The notes beneath the pieces are model-generated. The model ran no database searches. It was not told where the DNA came from and saw nothing but the letters and a program-made list of their open reading frames with translations. A DNA stretch of 59,673 bases from Clostridia bacterium (GTDB lineage Bacteria > Bacillota > DSM-521 > Neomoorellales > SLTJ01): contig JANLFO010000006.1 in assembly GCA_024653205.1 (NCBI GenBank), positions 1 to 59,673 of the forward strand. The letters run 5' to 3'. Below are positions 1 to 8,137 of this stretch, piece after piece. Positions within the stretch are counted from its first letter, which is position 1. Each line of letters opens with the position of its first letter. A program made the position numbers and the translations under genes.

Positions 1-476
1 AGAACCAGGGAAAAGTCCTCGTCCGCCTGGCTCCGCAAACCATCGAGCGGGTCAAGAATAAAATCCGGGAATTCACTTCCCGGAGCAAACCCGTTAGCAT
101 GGAAGAGCGAATTAAGCGGATTAACGCCTATATGGGCGGCTGGATGGGATATTTCGCCCTGGCTGAAACACCCAGCGTCTTTGAGAGCATCGAAGGCTGG
201 ATGAGACGCCGCCTGCGGATGTGCCTCTGGAAGCAGTGGAAGCGAGTCCGCACCCGCTACCGCGAACTGCGCGCTTTGGGCCTACCAGAAGAGGTGGTTC
301 ACCACTTCGCCAACGCCCGTAAAGGGCCGTGGCGGATGTCCCATGGGCCGATGAATAGAGCCCTGGGCAACACCTACTGGGAAGCCCGGGGCCTGATGAG
401 TTTGACCGCACGTTACCATAACATTCGTCAAGCTTGGCGAACCGCCCGGTGCGGACCCGCATGCCGGGTGGTGTGA
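1..476 (+). CDS. ltrA: Group II intron reverse transcriptase/maturase, C-terminal part
   Basis: The reading frame is open from base 3 and lacks its start, which lies left of the window. It ends at TGA 474-476. The visible ~157 residues match the C-terminal maturase (GIIM) region of group II intron proteins: an RxNxYxxGWxxYF stretch (RINAYMGGWMGYF) followed by a basic WMRRRLRMCLWKQWKR segment and the terminal LTARYHNIRQAW block. This region binds intron RNA to aid splicing and retrohoming. As usual for this class, the end of the frame runs into domain V of the intron RNA. The reverse transcriptase domain itself is not visible, so it cannot be said whether the protein is intact. Confidence 0.93.
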   Translation, partial: NQGKVLVRLAPQTIERVKNKIREFTSRSKPVSMEERIKRINAYMGGWMGYFALAETPSVFESIEGWMRRRLRMCLWKQWKRVRTRYRELRALGLPEEVVHHFANARKGPWRMSHGPMNRALGNTYWEARGLMSLTARYHNIRQAWRTARCGPACRVV

Positions 477-510
477 GAGGACGGGGGCTAGCCGCCCCCT
501 CCTACTCGAT
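439..510 (+). ncRNA. Group II intron domains V and VI
   Basis: Bases 441-449 pair with 464-472 and an inner UGCG/CGCA stem closes a small loop, giving the domain V hairpin. It is followed by a GGGGGCTAG/CCGCCCCC hairpin as domain VI and the terminal CTACTCGAT. The pattern is the standard 3' end of bacterial group II introns. Confidence 0.82.
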
Positions 511-724
511 TGGGAGCCAGTTGTTGGACTTTGGCATCATAAACGAAGTTGCCGGCCAAAAGAGCAAAAGAGAGTGAAAAATCGCTTTGGATCGTTAACA
601 GGCTACTGTCAAAACCAGAATGGCGGCAAAGTTGACGCTTGATATCTCGTCCCCAGATGTGATAGAAGTTATTAGTGATATCTTTAACAAAATCTTAATC
701 CCTCTTTATTAGAGGAAGGAGGTC

Positions 725-1825
725 TTGTCGGCGGTGTCCTGGTTCAGACGGGTGTCCAGAGGTAAGGTGCCGACGTGGTGCGTTGTCGTGCTGTTTGCCT
801 TAGCCTTCTCCATCGCCGGCTGCGCCCAGAAGGAAGCGGCCACCCCGCCGGCCGGTGGCGAGGCGCAGCCCGCCAAAACCGTGGACCTGAAGCTCGCACA
901 CTTCATGCCTCCTGCGCATCCCTTGCACACCGAGGTACTGGAACCTTGGGCCAAGGAAGTGGCGGAAAAGACGAACGGGCGGGTGAAGATTTACGTCTAT
1001 CCGGCCAACGAACTGGTAGGCGCGACCGAGAATGTGGATGCTACCCTGTCCGGGGCAGTAGACATCGGGCTGGTGTTGCCGGCCTACACCCCGGGAAGGT
1101 TCCCCCTCACCAGCATCCTCGAATTCCCCTTCCTCTTCAAGTCGCCGCTGCAGTCCAACCTCGTGGCCTGGGAATTAATGCAGACCCAGCCCGGGCTTCA
1201 GCAAGAGTACAAGGATTTCAAGGTGCTCTGGTACGGCACCACCGATCTGGGGCACTTCCTGGTGAACAAGCCGGTAAAAACCCTGGCCGACCTCAAAGGA
1301 CTGCGCATCCGCGCTCCCAGCACCATCTATAACGACGTCCTGGCCGCCCTGGGTGCGGTGCCGGTGACCATGCCGGTATCGGACGCCTATGATGCCTTGG
1401 GTAAGGGCATAGTCGACGGCACGGTGTTGCCCGCTTCCACTCTGTACTCCTTCAAGCTGAAGGAAGTAATCAAGTACGTAGTGGAGATGAACATGTACGC
1501 CACCCCGCTGCACATGGTGATGAACCAGAACTCCTGGAACAAGCTGTCGCCGGAGGACCAGGCGGTGATGACCGAGACGCTCAAGAGCTTCCCGGAGAAG
1601 ATCGGCCGGCTTTACGTGGCCGAGGACGAACACGGCCGCAAGGTAGCCCAGGAATCGAATATTGCCCTTAGCTCCCTGCCGCCGGAGGAAATGCAGAAGT
1701 TCCACGCGGCCATAGATCCCCTGATTGAAAAGTGGCTGAGCGATATGGAAGCCAAAGGCCTGCCGGCGCGGCAGGTCTACGAGGCGGCCAAGAGCCTGGC
1801 GGCCAAGTACGAAAACGTAAAGTAG
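725..1825 (+). CDS. dctP: TRAP transporter substrate-binding lipoprotein (DctP family)
   Basis: This 366-residue protein is the extracytoplasmic solute receptor of a tripartite ATP-independent periplasmic (TRAP) transporter, which binds carboxylate-type substrates and hands them to the DctQ/DctM membrane pair. The start is TTG 725, behind a strong AGGAAGGAGG. An N-terminal hydrophobic segment ends in a lipobox (SIAGC, Cys33), so it should be a membrane-tethered lipoprotein, as expected in a monoderm. The body carries the family's LKLAHFMPPAHPLH start, the GLRIRAPST arginine motif that contacts the substrate carboxylate, and conserved LPASTLYSFKLKEV. The dctQ and dctM genes follow directly. 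Substrate cannot be told from sequence. Confidence 0.94.
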   Translation: MSAVSWFRRVSRGKVPTWCVVVLFALAFSIAGCAQKEAATPPAGGEAQPAKTVDLKLAHFMPPAHPLHTEVLEPWAKEVAEKTNGRVKIYVYPANELVGATENVDATLSGAVDIGLVLPAYTPGRFPLTSILEFPFLFKSPLQSNLVAWELMQTQPGLQQEYKDFKVLWYGTTDLGHFLVNKPVKTLADLKGLRIRAPSTIYNDVLAALGAVPVTMPVSDAYDALGKGIVDGTVLPASTLYSFKLKEVIKYVVEMNMYATPLHMVMNQNSWNKLSPEDQAVMTETLKSFPEKIGRLYVAEDEHGRKVAQESNIALSSLPPEEMQKFHAAIDPLIEKWLSDMEAKGLPARQVYEAAKSLAAKYENVK

Positions 1826-1993
1826 GGTGGAACGGATCGGCACGACACCCGCCTCCGCAGTGTGCGGGTAGGTGTTGTTAGGGCGCGGAAGTTGGACTGT
1901 GCTGCCGGCCCGGGGCAGGTAGGAGGGGCCAGAGCCTTGCCTGCGGCCCCGGGCCGGGAATCTGGTGATTCCAGAGAGGAGGGTCGTCCCAAG

Positions 1994-2500
1994 GTGGGGC
2001 GCTTTAAGCGGGTGGTTGACCTGTGTACCCACGGGGCCCTGTGGGTCAGTGCGGTGGCCGCCGGGGCCATCATGTTTCTGACGGTGGGAGATGTCCTGGG
2101 CCGCTTTCTGTTCAATCGGCCCATTACCGGTACCTTCGAGCTGACCGAGGTGCTGCTGGCCGTGGCCGTGTTTACCTCTCTGGCCTACGGCCAGGCAGAG
2201 AAGGTTTATGTTACCATCACCTTCCTATTCGAGCGGTTTCCGAGCCTCGTACGCCGGCTGATCGACTTCCTGCTGTATGTGGTGTCGGTACCCGCCTTTT
2301 TCCTCTGTTTCTGGGAACTGCTGGCCTACGCGCAGCGCCTGGCACAGACCGGCCAGTACACTACCGTGCTGCGTCAGCCGCTGTTTCCCTGGGTACTGGC
2401 CACGGCAGCCGGAGCCCTGGTGTTCTGCCTGAGCCTGACCTGGGACCTGGTGCAGGCGGCCAGAAGATTGGGTAAGGGAGAGATCGAGGTTGAGTCCTGA
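1994..2500 (+). CDS. dctQ: TRAP transporter small membrane subunit (DctQ family)
   Basis: About 168 residues with four predicted membrane helices, matching the small DctQ subunit that partners with DctM. The family signature is visible: VLGRFLFNRPITGTFELTE followed by a GQAEKVYVTI segment. The frame is open further upstream (from about 1862), but GTG 1994 is preferred because AGAGGAGGG lies ten bases before it and the protein then begins at the expected distance from the first helix. It overlaps the start of dctM by eleven bases, suggesting translational coupling. Confidence 0.9.
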   Translation: MGRFKRVVDLCTHGALWVSAVAAGAIMFLTVGDVLGRFLFNRPITGTFELTEVLLAVAVFTSLAYGQAEKVYVTITFLFERFPSLVRRLIDFLLYVVSVPAFFLCFWELLAYAQRLAQTGQYTTVLRQPLFPWVLATAAGALVFCLSLTWDLVQAARRLGKGEIEVES

Positions 2501-3785
2501 ACTGGTCGGTGCGCTAGGTTTCGTCGCCTTACTGTTCCTTATCCTGGTCTTGCGCTTTCCCATCGCCTTTGCCCTGTTGTTCGTCGGAGTAACCGGTTAC
2601 GCCTACCTTACCGGGCCGGATATAGCCCTGGCCAAGCTGGGCACGGACGTGTTCGGAACCGCCAAGGGCTACAGCCTCAGCGTTATCCCCATGTTCGTCT
2701 TGATGGGGCTGTTCCTGGGTACCACCGGCGTGGGGAAGGACCTTTTTCGCGCCTTCAACGCGTGGTTCGGGCACATCCGCGGCGGTCTGGCCGTGGCCAC
2801 GGTAGGAGCCTGCTCCGCCTTTGCGGCGGTATGCGGCTCGAGCATCGCCAGCGCCGCCACCATGGCCACGGTGGCGGTTCCGCCGATGCTGGCCCACAAG
2901 TACAGGGAGGACTACGCCGCCGGTACGGTGGCTTCTGCCAGCACTTTGGGAATCCTGATCCCGCCCAGCACGGTGATGGTGATTTACGGCGTCATTACCC
3001 AGGAGCCCATCGGCAAGCTGCTCATTGCCGAGATCATACCCGGGCTGATCGCCGCCGGCCTGCTCGGCCTGGTGGCCTGGTCATGGGCCAAGCTAAACCC
3101 CGCGGTGGCCCCGGAAGCGTACCGCAGCACCTGGCAGGAGAAGCTCGCGGTCACCAAACTGGTATGGCCCATCCCGGCCATTTTCCTGCTGATGTTCGGG
3201 GGTATCTACGGCGGCGTCTTTACCCCTACGGAAGCCGGGGCCATGGGAGCCTTTCTCTCCCTGCTCTACTTCCTTTTCACGCGGCGGATGAATTGGCGCA
3301 GCTTCATAGAAGCCTTCAGAGAAACCGTCAAGGTCGTAGCCATGCTGATGCTGGTAATCGTCGGCGGGGTCATCTTCGGCCACTTCATGTCCATCAGCCA
3401 TCTCCCGCTCTTGATCAAGGAGGCGTTGGCGGGAGTGAGCCCTACCTTGCTCCTGTTACTGGTGTTTATCATTTACTTCGCCGCCGGTTTCGTGATGGAC
3501 GAGATGGCTATTCTGATAATATTTACCAACCTGTTCTACCCGCTGCTTACCGGTGCCGGCTACAGCGGCATCTGGTTCGGGGTTGTTTCCATACTCTTTG
3601 CCCTTTTGGCCTTCCTCACTCCTCCGGTAGGCATAATCTCCTTGGTAACCGCGGCGATTACCAAGATGAGGTCGGAGACGGTCTTCAAGGGGACTACACC
3701 CTATTGGCTGGCCCTCATCGGCGCCACTATTCTGATCATGGTCTTCCCGGAATTGGCCACCTTCCTGCCCGATCTCATGCGCTAG
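2490..3785 (+). CDS. dctM: TRAP transporter large permease subunit (DctM family)
   Basis: A 431-residue, very hydrophobic protein of the ion-transporter superfamily type, the sodium- or proton-coupled permease of the TRAP system. Typical motifs are present: the CGSSIASAATMATVAVPPM segment, GILIPPSTVMVIYG and the C-terminal LTPPVGI loop. Starts at TTG 2490 inside the end of dctQ. A strong hairpin terminator follows twelve bases after the stop, closing a dctPQM operon. Confidence 0.95.
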   Translation: MSPELVGALGFVALLFLILVLRFPIAFALLFVGVTGYAYLTGPDIALAKLGTDVFGTAKGYSLSVIPMFVLMGLFLGTTGVGKDLFRAFNAWFGHIRGGLAVATVGACSAFAAVCGSSIASAATMATVAVPPMLAHKYREDYAAGTVASASTLGILIPPSTVMVIYGVITQEPIGKLLIAEIIPGLIAAGLLGLVAWSWAKLNPAVAPEAYRSTWQEKLAVTKLVWPIPAIFLLMFGGIYGGVFTPTEAGAMGAFLSLLYFLFTRRMNWRSFIEAFRETVKVVAMLMLVIVGGVIFGHFMSISHLPLLIKEALAGVSPTLLLLLVFIIYFAAGFVMDEMAILIIFTNLFYPLLTGAGYSGIWFGVVSILFALLAFLTPPVGIISLVTAAITKMRSETVFKGTTPYWLALIGATILIMVFPELATFLPDLMR

Positions 3786-3799
3786 TACCGCCACGGTCG

Positions 3800-3837
3800 A
3801 AAGCCCAGGCCGCGCTTTTTTGGGCGGCCTGGGCTTT
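3800..3837 (+). terminator. Rho-independent terminator of dctPQM
   Basis: The arms AAAGCCCAGGCCGC and GCGGCCTGGGCTTT form a 14-bp hairpin just after the dctM stop codon. The loop contains a T-run, and the run after the stem is short, so it may act in both directions. Confidence 0.8.
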
Positions 3838-3853
3838 GTCTGGCGTCGATTGG

Positions 3854-4241
3854 CTAGCGGGCGTGCTCGCGCACGGGATCAAAGCGGTCGAAGTATATGT
3901 TTTTCCCGGTGGCCGACAGGGGAATGCCTACGGCAATCTCGGCCTCTATGAGGCCCAGCTTGCGGGCGGCCACCCCTATAGTGTACATAATGCGGTTATC
4001 CACGTTGTGCAGGCTCGCGGTCTTGACCGCCGAGCCCACCGCAATTCCCAGATCTACCAGCCGCCAGGCGCACGTGGGACCGGCGAAGTGGCCTGCCTCC
4101 CGGTGGCGGTAGTTCCCGGCACTGTGCGTGCCCGCAGGCGCCGCACTCCAGCCCTGCCGTGCGGACGCCCTTCAGGCCTACCAGCAGAACGGCCGCCGAG
4201 CGCCGGACTTCGTCCCCGTTGAGGGCAAACACGTTTATCAT
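3854..4241 (-). pseudogene. Degraded DUF2148 ferredoxin-domain gene
   Basis: Two minus-strand frames together read as a DUF2148 protein, a small Cys-rich iron-sulfur family of anaerobes. The first frame (4241 downward) has RRSAAVLLVGLKG then LECGACGHAQCREL. The second (ending at 3854) has EAGHFAGPTCAW, then IAVGSAVKTASLHNVDNRIM and the terminal GIPLSATGKNIYFDR. The frame change lies between about 4087 and 4125. The usual first ~60 residues of the family (GEEAEREAL...) are also missing upstream, where no matching frame exists. Two independent lesions argue for a real pseudogene, not a base-calling error. It lies convergent to dctM. Confidence 0.78.
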
Positions 4242-4389
4242 ACCCTTATTTTACCTGCCGGGGCAGGGGAATGGCCACTGCCGCCTGCGGTCGCGAAAGG
4301 GCGCGGGTGCCTCCAGCCGAGCGGCGGTGCCTTTTGCCGTCCGTAGCGCTTTCCTGCCGCACGCCGGGTCACCCGGTGGACTCTGCGGG

Positions 4390-4418
4390 TTGACAGGGAG
4401 GATTAGGATACTTATAGT
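4390..4418 (+). promoter_or_regulatory. Sigma-A promoter of marR-MATE
   Basis: A perfect -35 box TTGACA (4390-4395) and TATAGT (4413-4418) are separated by 17 bases, 37 bases upstream of the MarR start. The position is right for autoregulation by the MarR protein. Confidence 0.8.
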
Positions 4419-4454
4419 AAGAAATCGAACCTTATCCGGAAGGAAGGATTCCCT

Positions 4455-4898
4455 ATGGAGGCAGAGGCGGCGCGCCGCTTACACCGCCTGCTGGTGGAGC
4501 TAATGGCCCTGGGCCACCAGAAGTTCTTCCGGGCGTGGCACAAATACGATGCCGCCGGCGGGCTGAAGAAGAACCAGATGAAGCTGGTAGCGCTTCTTTT
4601 TCACGAGGGCGTCCGCACGGCCACGGAGCTGAGCTCCAAGCTCGACCTGGAAAAAGGCAGCCTGACCAGCTTATTGGATTCTTTAGAACAAAGGGGTTTG
4701 ATCCGGCGCAGCATAAACCCTCGAGACCGCCGTCAGACCCTGGTATCCCTCACGGTTGAGGGAAGGAGACATATGGAAAAGACGATCGAGGCCCACCAGG
4801 CCATCCTGATGCAGAATCTAAAGGATGCGGACGCGGCCGAAATAGAGCGGCTTATAGCCAGCCTGGAAGTGGCGGTAGGGATCATGAGGAAACTCTAG
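4455..4898 (+). CDS. MarR-family transcriptional regulator
   Basis: A 147-residue winged-helix regulator. The recognition-helix region is ATELSSKLDLEKGSLTSLLDSLEQRGLIRR and the wing has the family signature NPRDRRQTLVSLT. Start ATG 4455 follows GGAAGGA. It lies thirteen bases ahead of a MATE exporter, the common arrangement in which the MarR dimer represses the pump until a toxic ligand binds. Binding partner and ligand are inferred only from the arrangement. Confidence 0.92.
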   Translation: MEAEAARRLHRLLVELMALGHQKFFRAWHKYDAAGGLKKNQMKLVALLFHEGVRTATELSSKLDLEKGSLTSLLDSLEQRGLIRRSINPRDRRQTLVSLTVEGRRHMEKTIEAHQAILMQNLKDADAAEIERLIASLEVAVGIMRKL

Positions 4899-4911
4899 AG
4901 ACAGGGGGTGG

Positions 4912-6303
4912 GTGTGGGTGAACCGGTCCGACCGATTGGGGCGGGGGCGCCCGGGGCGGCTGCTGGTCGAGTTTTCCTTGCCCGCCATAGCCTCCATGCT
5001 GGTGAACGCCCTATATAATGTTGTCGATCGGATGTTTGTGGGGCAGGCCGTGGGTTCGCTGGCCATTGCCGGGATAACCGTGGGCTTCCCCATAATGATC
5101 ATCTCCATGGCGATTTCCGCCCTTATCAGCTTGGGAGCGACCGCCTCCATATCCTTGAGGCTGGGAGAAGGTAAAAAAGAGGCGGCGGAACTCATCGCCG
5201 GCAACGCCCTGGTGCTATTGCTGGCGGCCGGAGCGGGGCTGTCGCTCTTTGGGCTGAGGTACCTGGAGCCAATACTGGCCGCCTTCGGGGCCGGCCCGGC
5301 CATAATGCCCTATGCCGCGGAATACATGCGAGTCATTCTGGCCGGAAATGCATTGATGAGCGTGGGCTTCGGCCTGAGTCATATGATCCGTGCCGAGGGC
5401 AATCCGTCCGTGCCCATGCTTATAACCATGGTGGCCACGGGAACCAACATATTCCTGGACTGGCTCACGGTGTTCCCCTTGGGAATGGGGGTTCGGGGGG
5501 CTGCCCTGGCCACGGTGATTTCTCAGGGTATAGGAGCGGCGATCGCGTTGGGCTATTACCTGCGCGGGAGAAGCCTGCTAAAGCTCCGCCTGCCCAACCT
5601 GCGCCTCCGGATGGGGGTATGCCTGGGCATAGCCTCCCTGGGAATTCCCCAGTTCGTGATGCAGGGGATCAACAGCGTGCAGCAGGTGATCTTAAACCGT
5701 AGCCTGGCCTACTACGGCGGCGACCTGGCCATCGCCGCCATGGGGATAGTCTTCAGCCTGGGCACCTTCCTCCTCATGCCGGTGATCGGTGTGGCGCAGG
5801 GGGCCCAGCCCATTGTCGGTTACAACTACGGCGCCGGCCACTTCGGCCGGGTACGGGAAACCCTGAAACTGGCCATCCTGGGAGCCACGGGGGTGGTGTT
5901 TGCGGGTTTCCTGGTGACCAGAATTTGGCCGGAGGAGTTGCTCTCCCTGTTCAGTCGCGATGACCCGGAACTGGTACGTCTGGGCGCCCACGTGCTGTGG
6001 TGGTTCTTCCTGCTGGTTCCCACCGCGGGCTTCCAGGTCATAAGTGCGGGATACTTTCAAGCCGTGGGAAAGCCGGTCCATTCCACCCTGCTGACCCTGT
6101 CCCGCCAGGTACTTCTGTTCATTCCCCTGCTCCTGATCTTACCTCGGATCTGGGGGCTGGAGGGCATATGGCGCGTGGCCCCGCTGGCCGATATCGGCTC
6201 GGCCATCATAACCGCCGTGTTCATTTTGCGCGAACTGCGAAGGCTGGCGGAGGGCAGGATGCCGCTTCTGGAACTGGCGAACTCGCCGGCAGACCGAGGC
6301 TAA
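4912..6303 (+). CDS. MATE-family multidrug/cation antiporter
   Basis: A 463-residue protein with about twelve membrane helices in two similar halves, as in MATE exporters that use a sodium or proton gradient to expel organic cations. The N-terminal half has the family stretch ALYNVVDRMFVGQAVGSLAIAG, and the second half has GVAQGAQPIVGYNYGAG. Length fits the family (about 450). Start GTG 4912 is preceded by ACAGGGGG; GTG 4918 is an alternative. Expressed with the MarR gene upstream. Confidence 0.93.
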   Translation: MWVNRSDRLGRGRPGRLLVEFSLPAIASMLVNALYNVVDRMFVGQAVGSLAIAGITVGFPIMIISMAISALISLGATASISLRLGEGKKEAAELIAGNALVLLLAAGAGLSLFGLRYLEPILAAFGAGPAIMPYAAEYMRVILAGNALMSVGFGLSHMIRAEGNPSVPMLITMVATGTNIFLDWLTVFPLGMGVRGAALATVISQGIGAAIALGYYLRGRSLLKLRLPNLRLRMGVCLGIASLGIPQFVMQGINSVQQVILNRSLAYYGGDLAIAAMGIVFSLGTFLLMPVIGVAQGAQPIVGYNYGAGHFGRVRETLKLAILGATGVVFAGFLVTRIWPEELLSLFSRDDPELVRLGAHVLWWFFLLVPTAGFQVISAGYFQAVGKPVHSTLLTLSRQVLLFIPLLLILPRIWGLEGIWRVAPLADIGSAIITAVFILRELRRLAEGRMPLLELANSPADRG

Positions 6304-6376
6304 TCCGTGGGTGGGCCGACCTGTGCCCTCGCCGGCGCCATTGACGGGTTCCTGGATACATCAGCGGAGCGGGGGA

Positions 6377-6406
6377 TTGGCAGGGGCAGGGCCCAGGGGC
6401 TATAAT
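6377..6406 (+). promoter_or_regulatory. Promoter of the SCIFF operon
   Basis: TTGGCA (6377-6382) and a perfect TATAAT (6401-6406) lie 18 bases apart, about 50 bases before the SCIFF start codon. Confidence 0.7.
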
Positions 6407-6459
6407 TATGGGCGTACGGTAGATTAAAGCACTGCCTGGGAAAGGGATGAGGAGCTTCC

Positions 6460-6624
6460 ATGAAGCATGTGCGTCTGCTGGTAAAGCCCTTACTGGCCAA
6501 CCCGGTGTTGCCGGACTGCCAGCGCTGCGGGGTGTCCTGCCAGTCGGCCTGTAAGACCTCGCTCACCGTTGGTAACCAGATGTGTGCCGCTCCGGAGAGA
6601 CAGAAGCCGAGCCATGAAGGCTAG
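6460..6624 (+). CDS. scfA: SCIFF-type ribosomal peptide precursor with five cysteines
   Basis: A 54-residue peptide, too small for most gene finders. It begins MKHVRLL and contains the SCIFF core CQSACKTS...TVGNQ, preceded by the Cys-rich CQRCGVSC. SCIFF (six cysteines in forty-five) is a near-universal Clostridia peptide that receives a Cys-to-Thr thioether from the radical-SAM enzyme encoded next door. Start ATG 6460 follows GGGATGAGGAG. Cysteines are at 20, 23, 27, 31 and 42; the usual fifth cysteine is Leu35 here. The pair known in a homologue to be crosslinked (Cys32 and Thr37 there) corresponds to Cys31 and Thr36, and both are kept. Its stop overlaps the maturase start by eleven bases. 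The C-terminal tail is longer than usual. Confidence 0.9.
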   Translation: MKHVRLLVKPLLANPVLPDCQRCGVSCQSACKTSLTVGNQMCAAPERQKPSHEG

Positions 6625-8077
6625 CGAGGGAAGCTGGTGGGAACGGCTGGCCCGGCGCGAGGACGTGCATTGGTTCCGGTACCGCGACCGGGCCTTTCTC
6701 TTGGACGCCAATACGGCGGCGGTTTACGAGCTCGACGCTCTGGCCTTCGACCTGCTGGAAGCCCTGACCGCCGGAAGAGGAGCCGGGGTGGCGCGGCAGG
6801 AGGTGGCTGCCCGCCGTTCGGCCGCGGAAGTGGAAGAGGCCTGGGCGGAACTCGAGCAGTTTCACCGCCGGGGCTGGCTTCTGGGCCCAGATCCGCTGGC
6901 GCGCCTGAGTTGCGGAGAGGCGGAGCGAGAAGCCCTGTTCGCCCCTGCCTGGACCAAGGCGCTCTGCCTGAACGTGGCCCATGCCTGCAATCTTCGCTGT
7001 ACTTACTGCTTCGCCGGCCAGGGGCGCTTCGGCGGTGAGGCAGAGCTCATGCCGCCGGAAATAGCGCTTGCGGCGGTGGATTATCTTCTTTCCCAGTCCC
7101 CCCCGGGGGCAGATCTGGAAGTCGATTTCTTCGGCGGCGAACCCCTGCTGAACTTCCCGGTGGTGCGGAAGGCAATCGAATACGGCGAGGTGGCGGCCCG
7201 GGCGCAGGGAAAGAACCTGCACTTCACCCTTACCACCAACGCCCTGGGACTCGACCGGGCAAAGCTCGAATTCCTGAACCGCCACCGGGTCCAGCTCATC
7301 CTGAGCCTTGACGGAAGGCAGGAAGTGCACGACCGTTTCCGCCGCCTGCCTGACGGCCGGGGAAGTTACGCCTACGTCGTGCCGCGCATTCTGGAGGCGG
7401 TGTCCTCGCGAGGCGGCCCTGATCCTTCTCCGGACTACTACATCCGGGGTACCTTTACCCGCTTCAACCCGGACTTCTCGCGGGATGCCGCCCATCTCCT
7501 GGAGCTGGGATTGCGCCGCATCTCGTTGGAGCCGGTGGTGGCCCCTCCGGAGGAGGATTACGCCCTGAGGCCGGAGGATTATCCCATCCTGGTCAGCGAA
7601 TACGACCGTTTGGTAGAATTATGCCTGGCGGAACAGAGCCAAGGCCGCGAGTTCTTGTTCTTCCACTTTCAGGTTGATCTGGAACCCGGGCTTTGCCTGC
7701 CCAAACGCCTCCGGGGTTGCGGTGCCGGCCATCAGTATTTGGCGGTTAGCCCTTCCGGAAACCTCTATCCTTGCCACCAATTTGTGGGCCAGGCTGAGTT
7801 TCTCCTGGGCGATCTGGCCCGGGGGGTGGTGAACCGGGAGCTTCAAGCCCGGTTTGCAGGCCTCAACGTTCTGAGCCGGGAGGAATGCCGTTCCTGCTGG
7901 GCCCGCTATTTCTGCGGAGGAGGATGTCACGCGGCCAGCTGGCTGTATTACGGCGACTTGCAAAAACCGCACCCGTTGAGCTGCGAACTGGTGAGGAAAC
8001 GGCTGGAATGCGCCCTGTACCTTCAATGCGTGGGCAAAAACGCCGGACGGGCCGACTTTACAGCCCGGGAGGGCTAA
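6614..8077 (+). CDS. scfB: SCIFF thioether maturase, radical SAM/SPASM
   Basis: A 487-residue radical S-adenosylmethionine enzyme that installs a thioether in the SCIFF peptide. A peptide-binding N-terminal domain comes first, then the SAM cluster motif C125-x3-C129-x2-C132 (CNLRCTYC), the FFGGEPLLN SAM-binding motif and a C-terminal SPASM region with two auxiliary Fe4S4 clusters (CGAGHQYLAVSPSGNLYPC, then CRSCWARYFCGGGC). The frame is open from 6569, but ATG 6614 is chosen since GGAGAGA precedes it and it overlaps scfA, which is the usual coupling. All expected cluster cysteines are seen. Confidence 0.93.
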   Translation: MKASEGSWWERLARREDVHWFRYRDRAFLLDANTAAVYELDALAFDLLEALTAGRGAGVARQEVAARRSAAEVEEAWAELEQFHRRGWLLGPDPLARLSCGEAEREALFAPAWTKALCLNVAHACNLRCTYCFAGQGRFGGEAELMPPEIALAAVDYLLSQSPPGADLEVDFFGGEPLLNFPVVRKAIEYGEVAARAQGKNLHFTLTTNALGLDRAKLEFLNRHRVQLILSLDGRQEVHDRFRRLPDGRGSYAYVVPRILEAVSSRGGPDPSPDYYIRGTFTRFNPDFSRDAAHLLELGLRRISLEPVVAPPEEDYALRPEDYPILVSEYDRLVELCLAEQSQGREFLFFHFQVDLEPGLCLPKRLRGCGAGHQYLAVSPSGNLYPCHQFVGQAEFLLGDLARGVVNRELQARFAGLNVLSREECRSCWARYFCGGGCHAASWLYYGDLQKPHPLSCELVRKRLECALYLQCVGKNAGRADFTAREG

Positions 8078-8085
8078 AATATAAT
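8057..8085 (+). promoter_or_regulatory. Promoter upstream of the M23 peptidase gene
   Basis: TTTACA (8057-8062) and TATAAT (8080-8085) with a 17-base spacer; the -35 box sits inside the last codons of the SCIFF maturase gene. Confidence 0.72.
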
Positions 8086-8137
8086 TTAAACGTCATTCTT
8101 TTTTGTAAGCCGCGCCACTTCGGAGGCGGGCTCTGAA

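Larger units (their letters stand above)
1..510 (+). mobile_element. 3' part of a bacterial group II intron
   Basis: The window opens inside a group II intron. A maturase C-terminus (to 476) is followed by a typical domain V hairpin and a GC-rich domain VI hairpin, and the intron appears to end at about 510 after the conserved CTACTCGAT. The 5' part of the intron lies outside the window. The exon begins with TGGGAGCC. Boundary at 510 is inferred from the usual 3' end of this intron class. Confidence 0.85.

Noticed and set aside
1862-1993. Longer DctQ starting at 1862
   Set aside because: The extra residues are hydrophilic and not found in the family; GTG 1994 has the better ribosome site.
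3897-4503. Plus-strand frames across the DUF2148 region
   Set aside because: They are shadows of the minus-strand gene remnants and of the MarR promoter region, with no family features.
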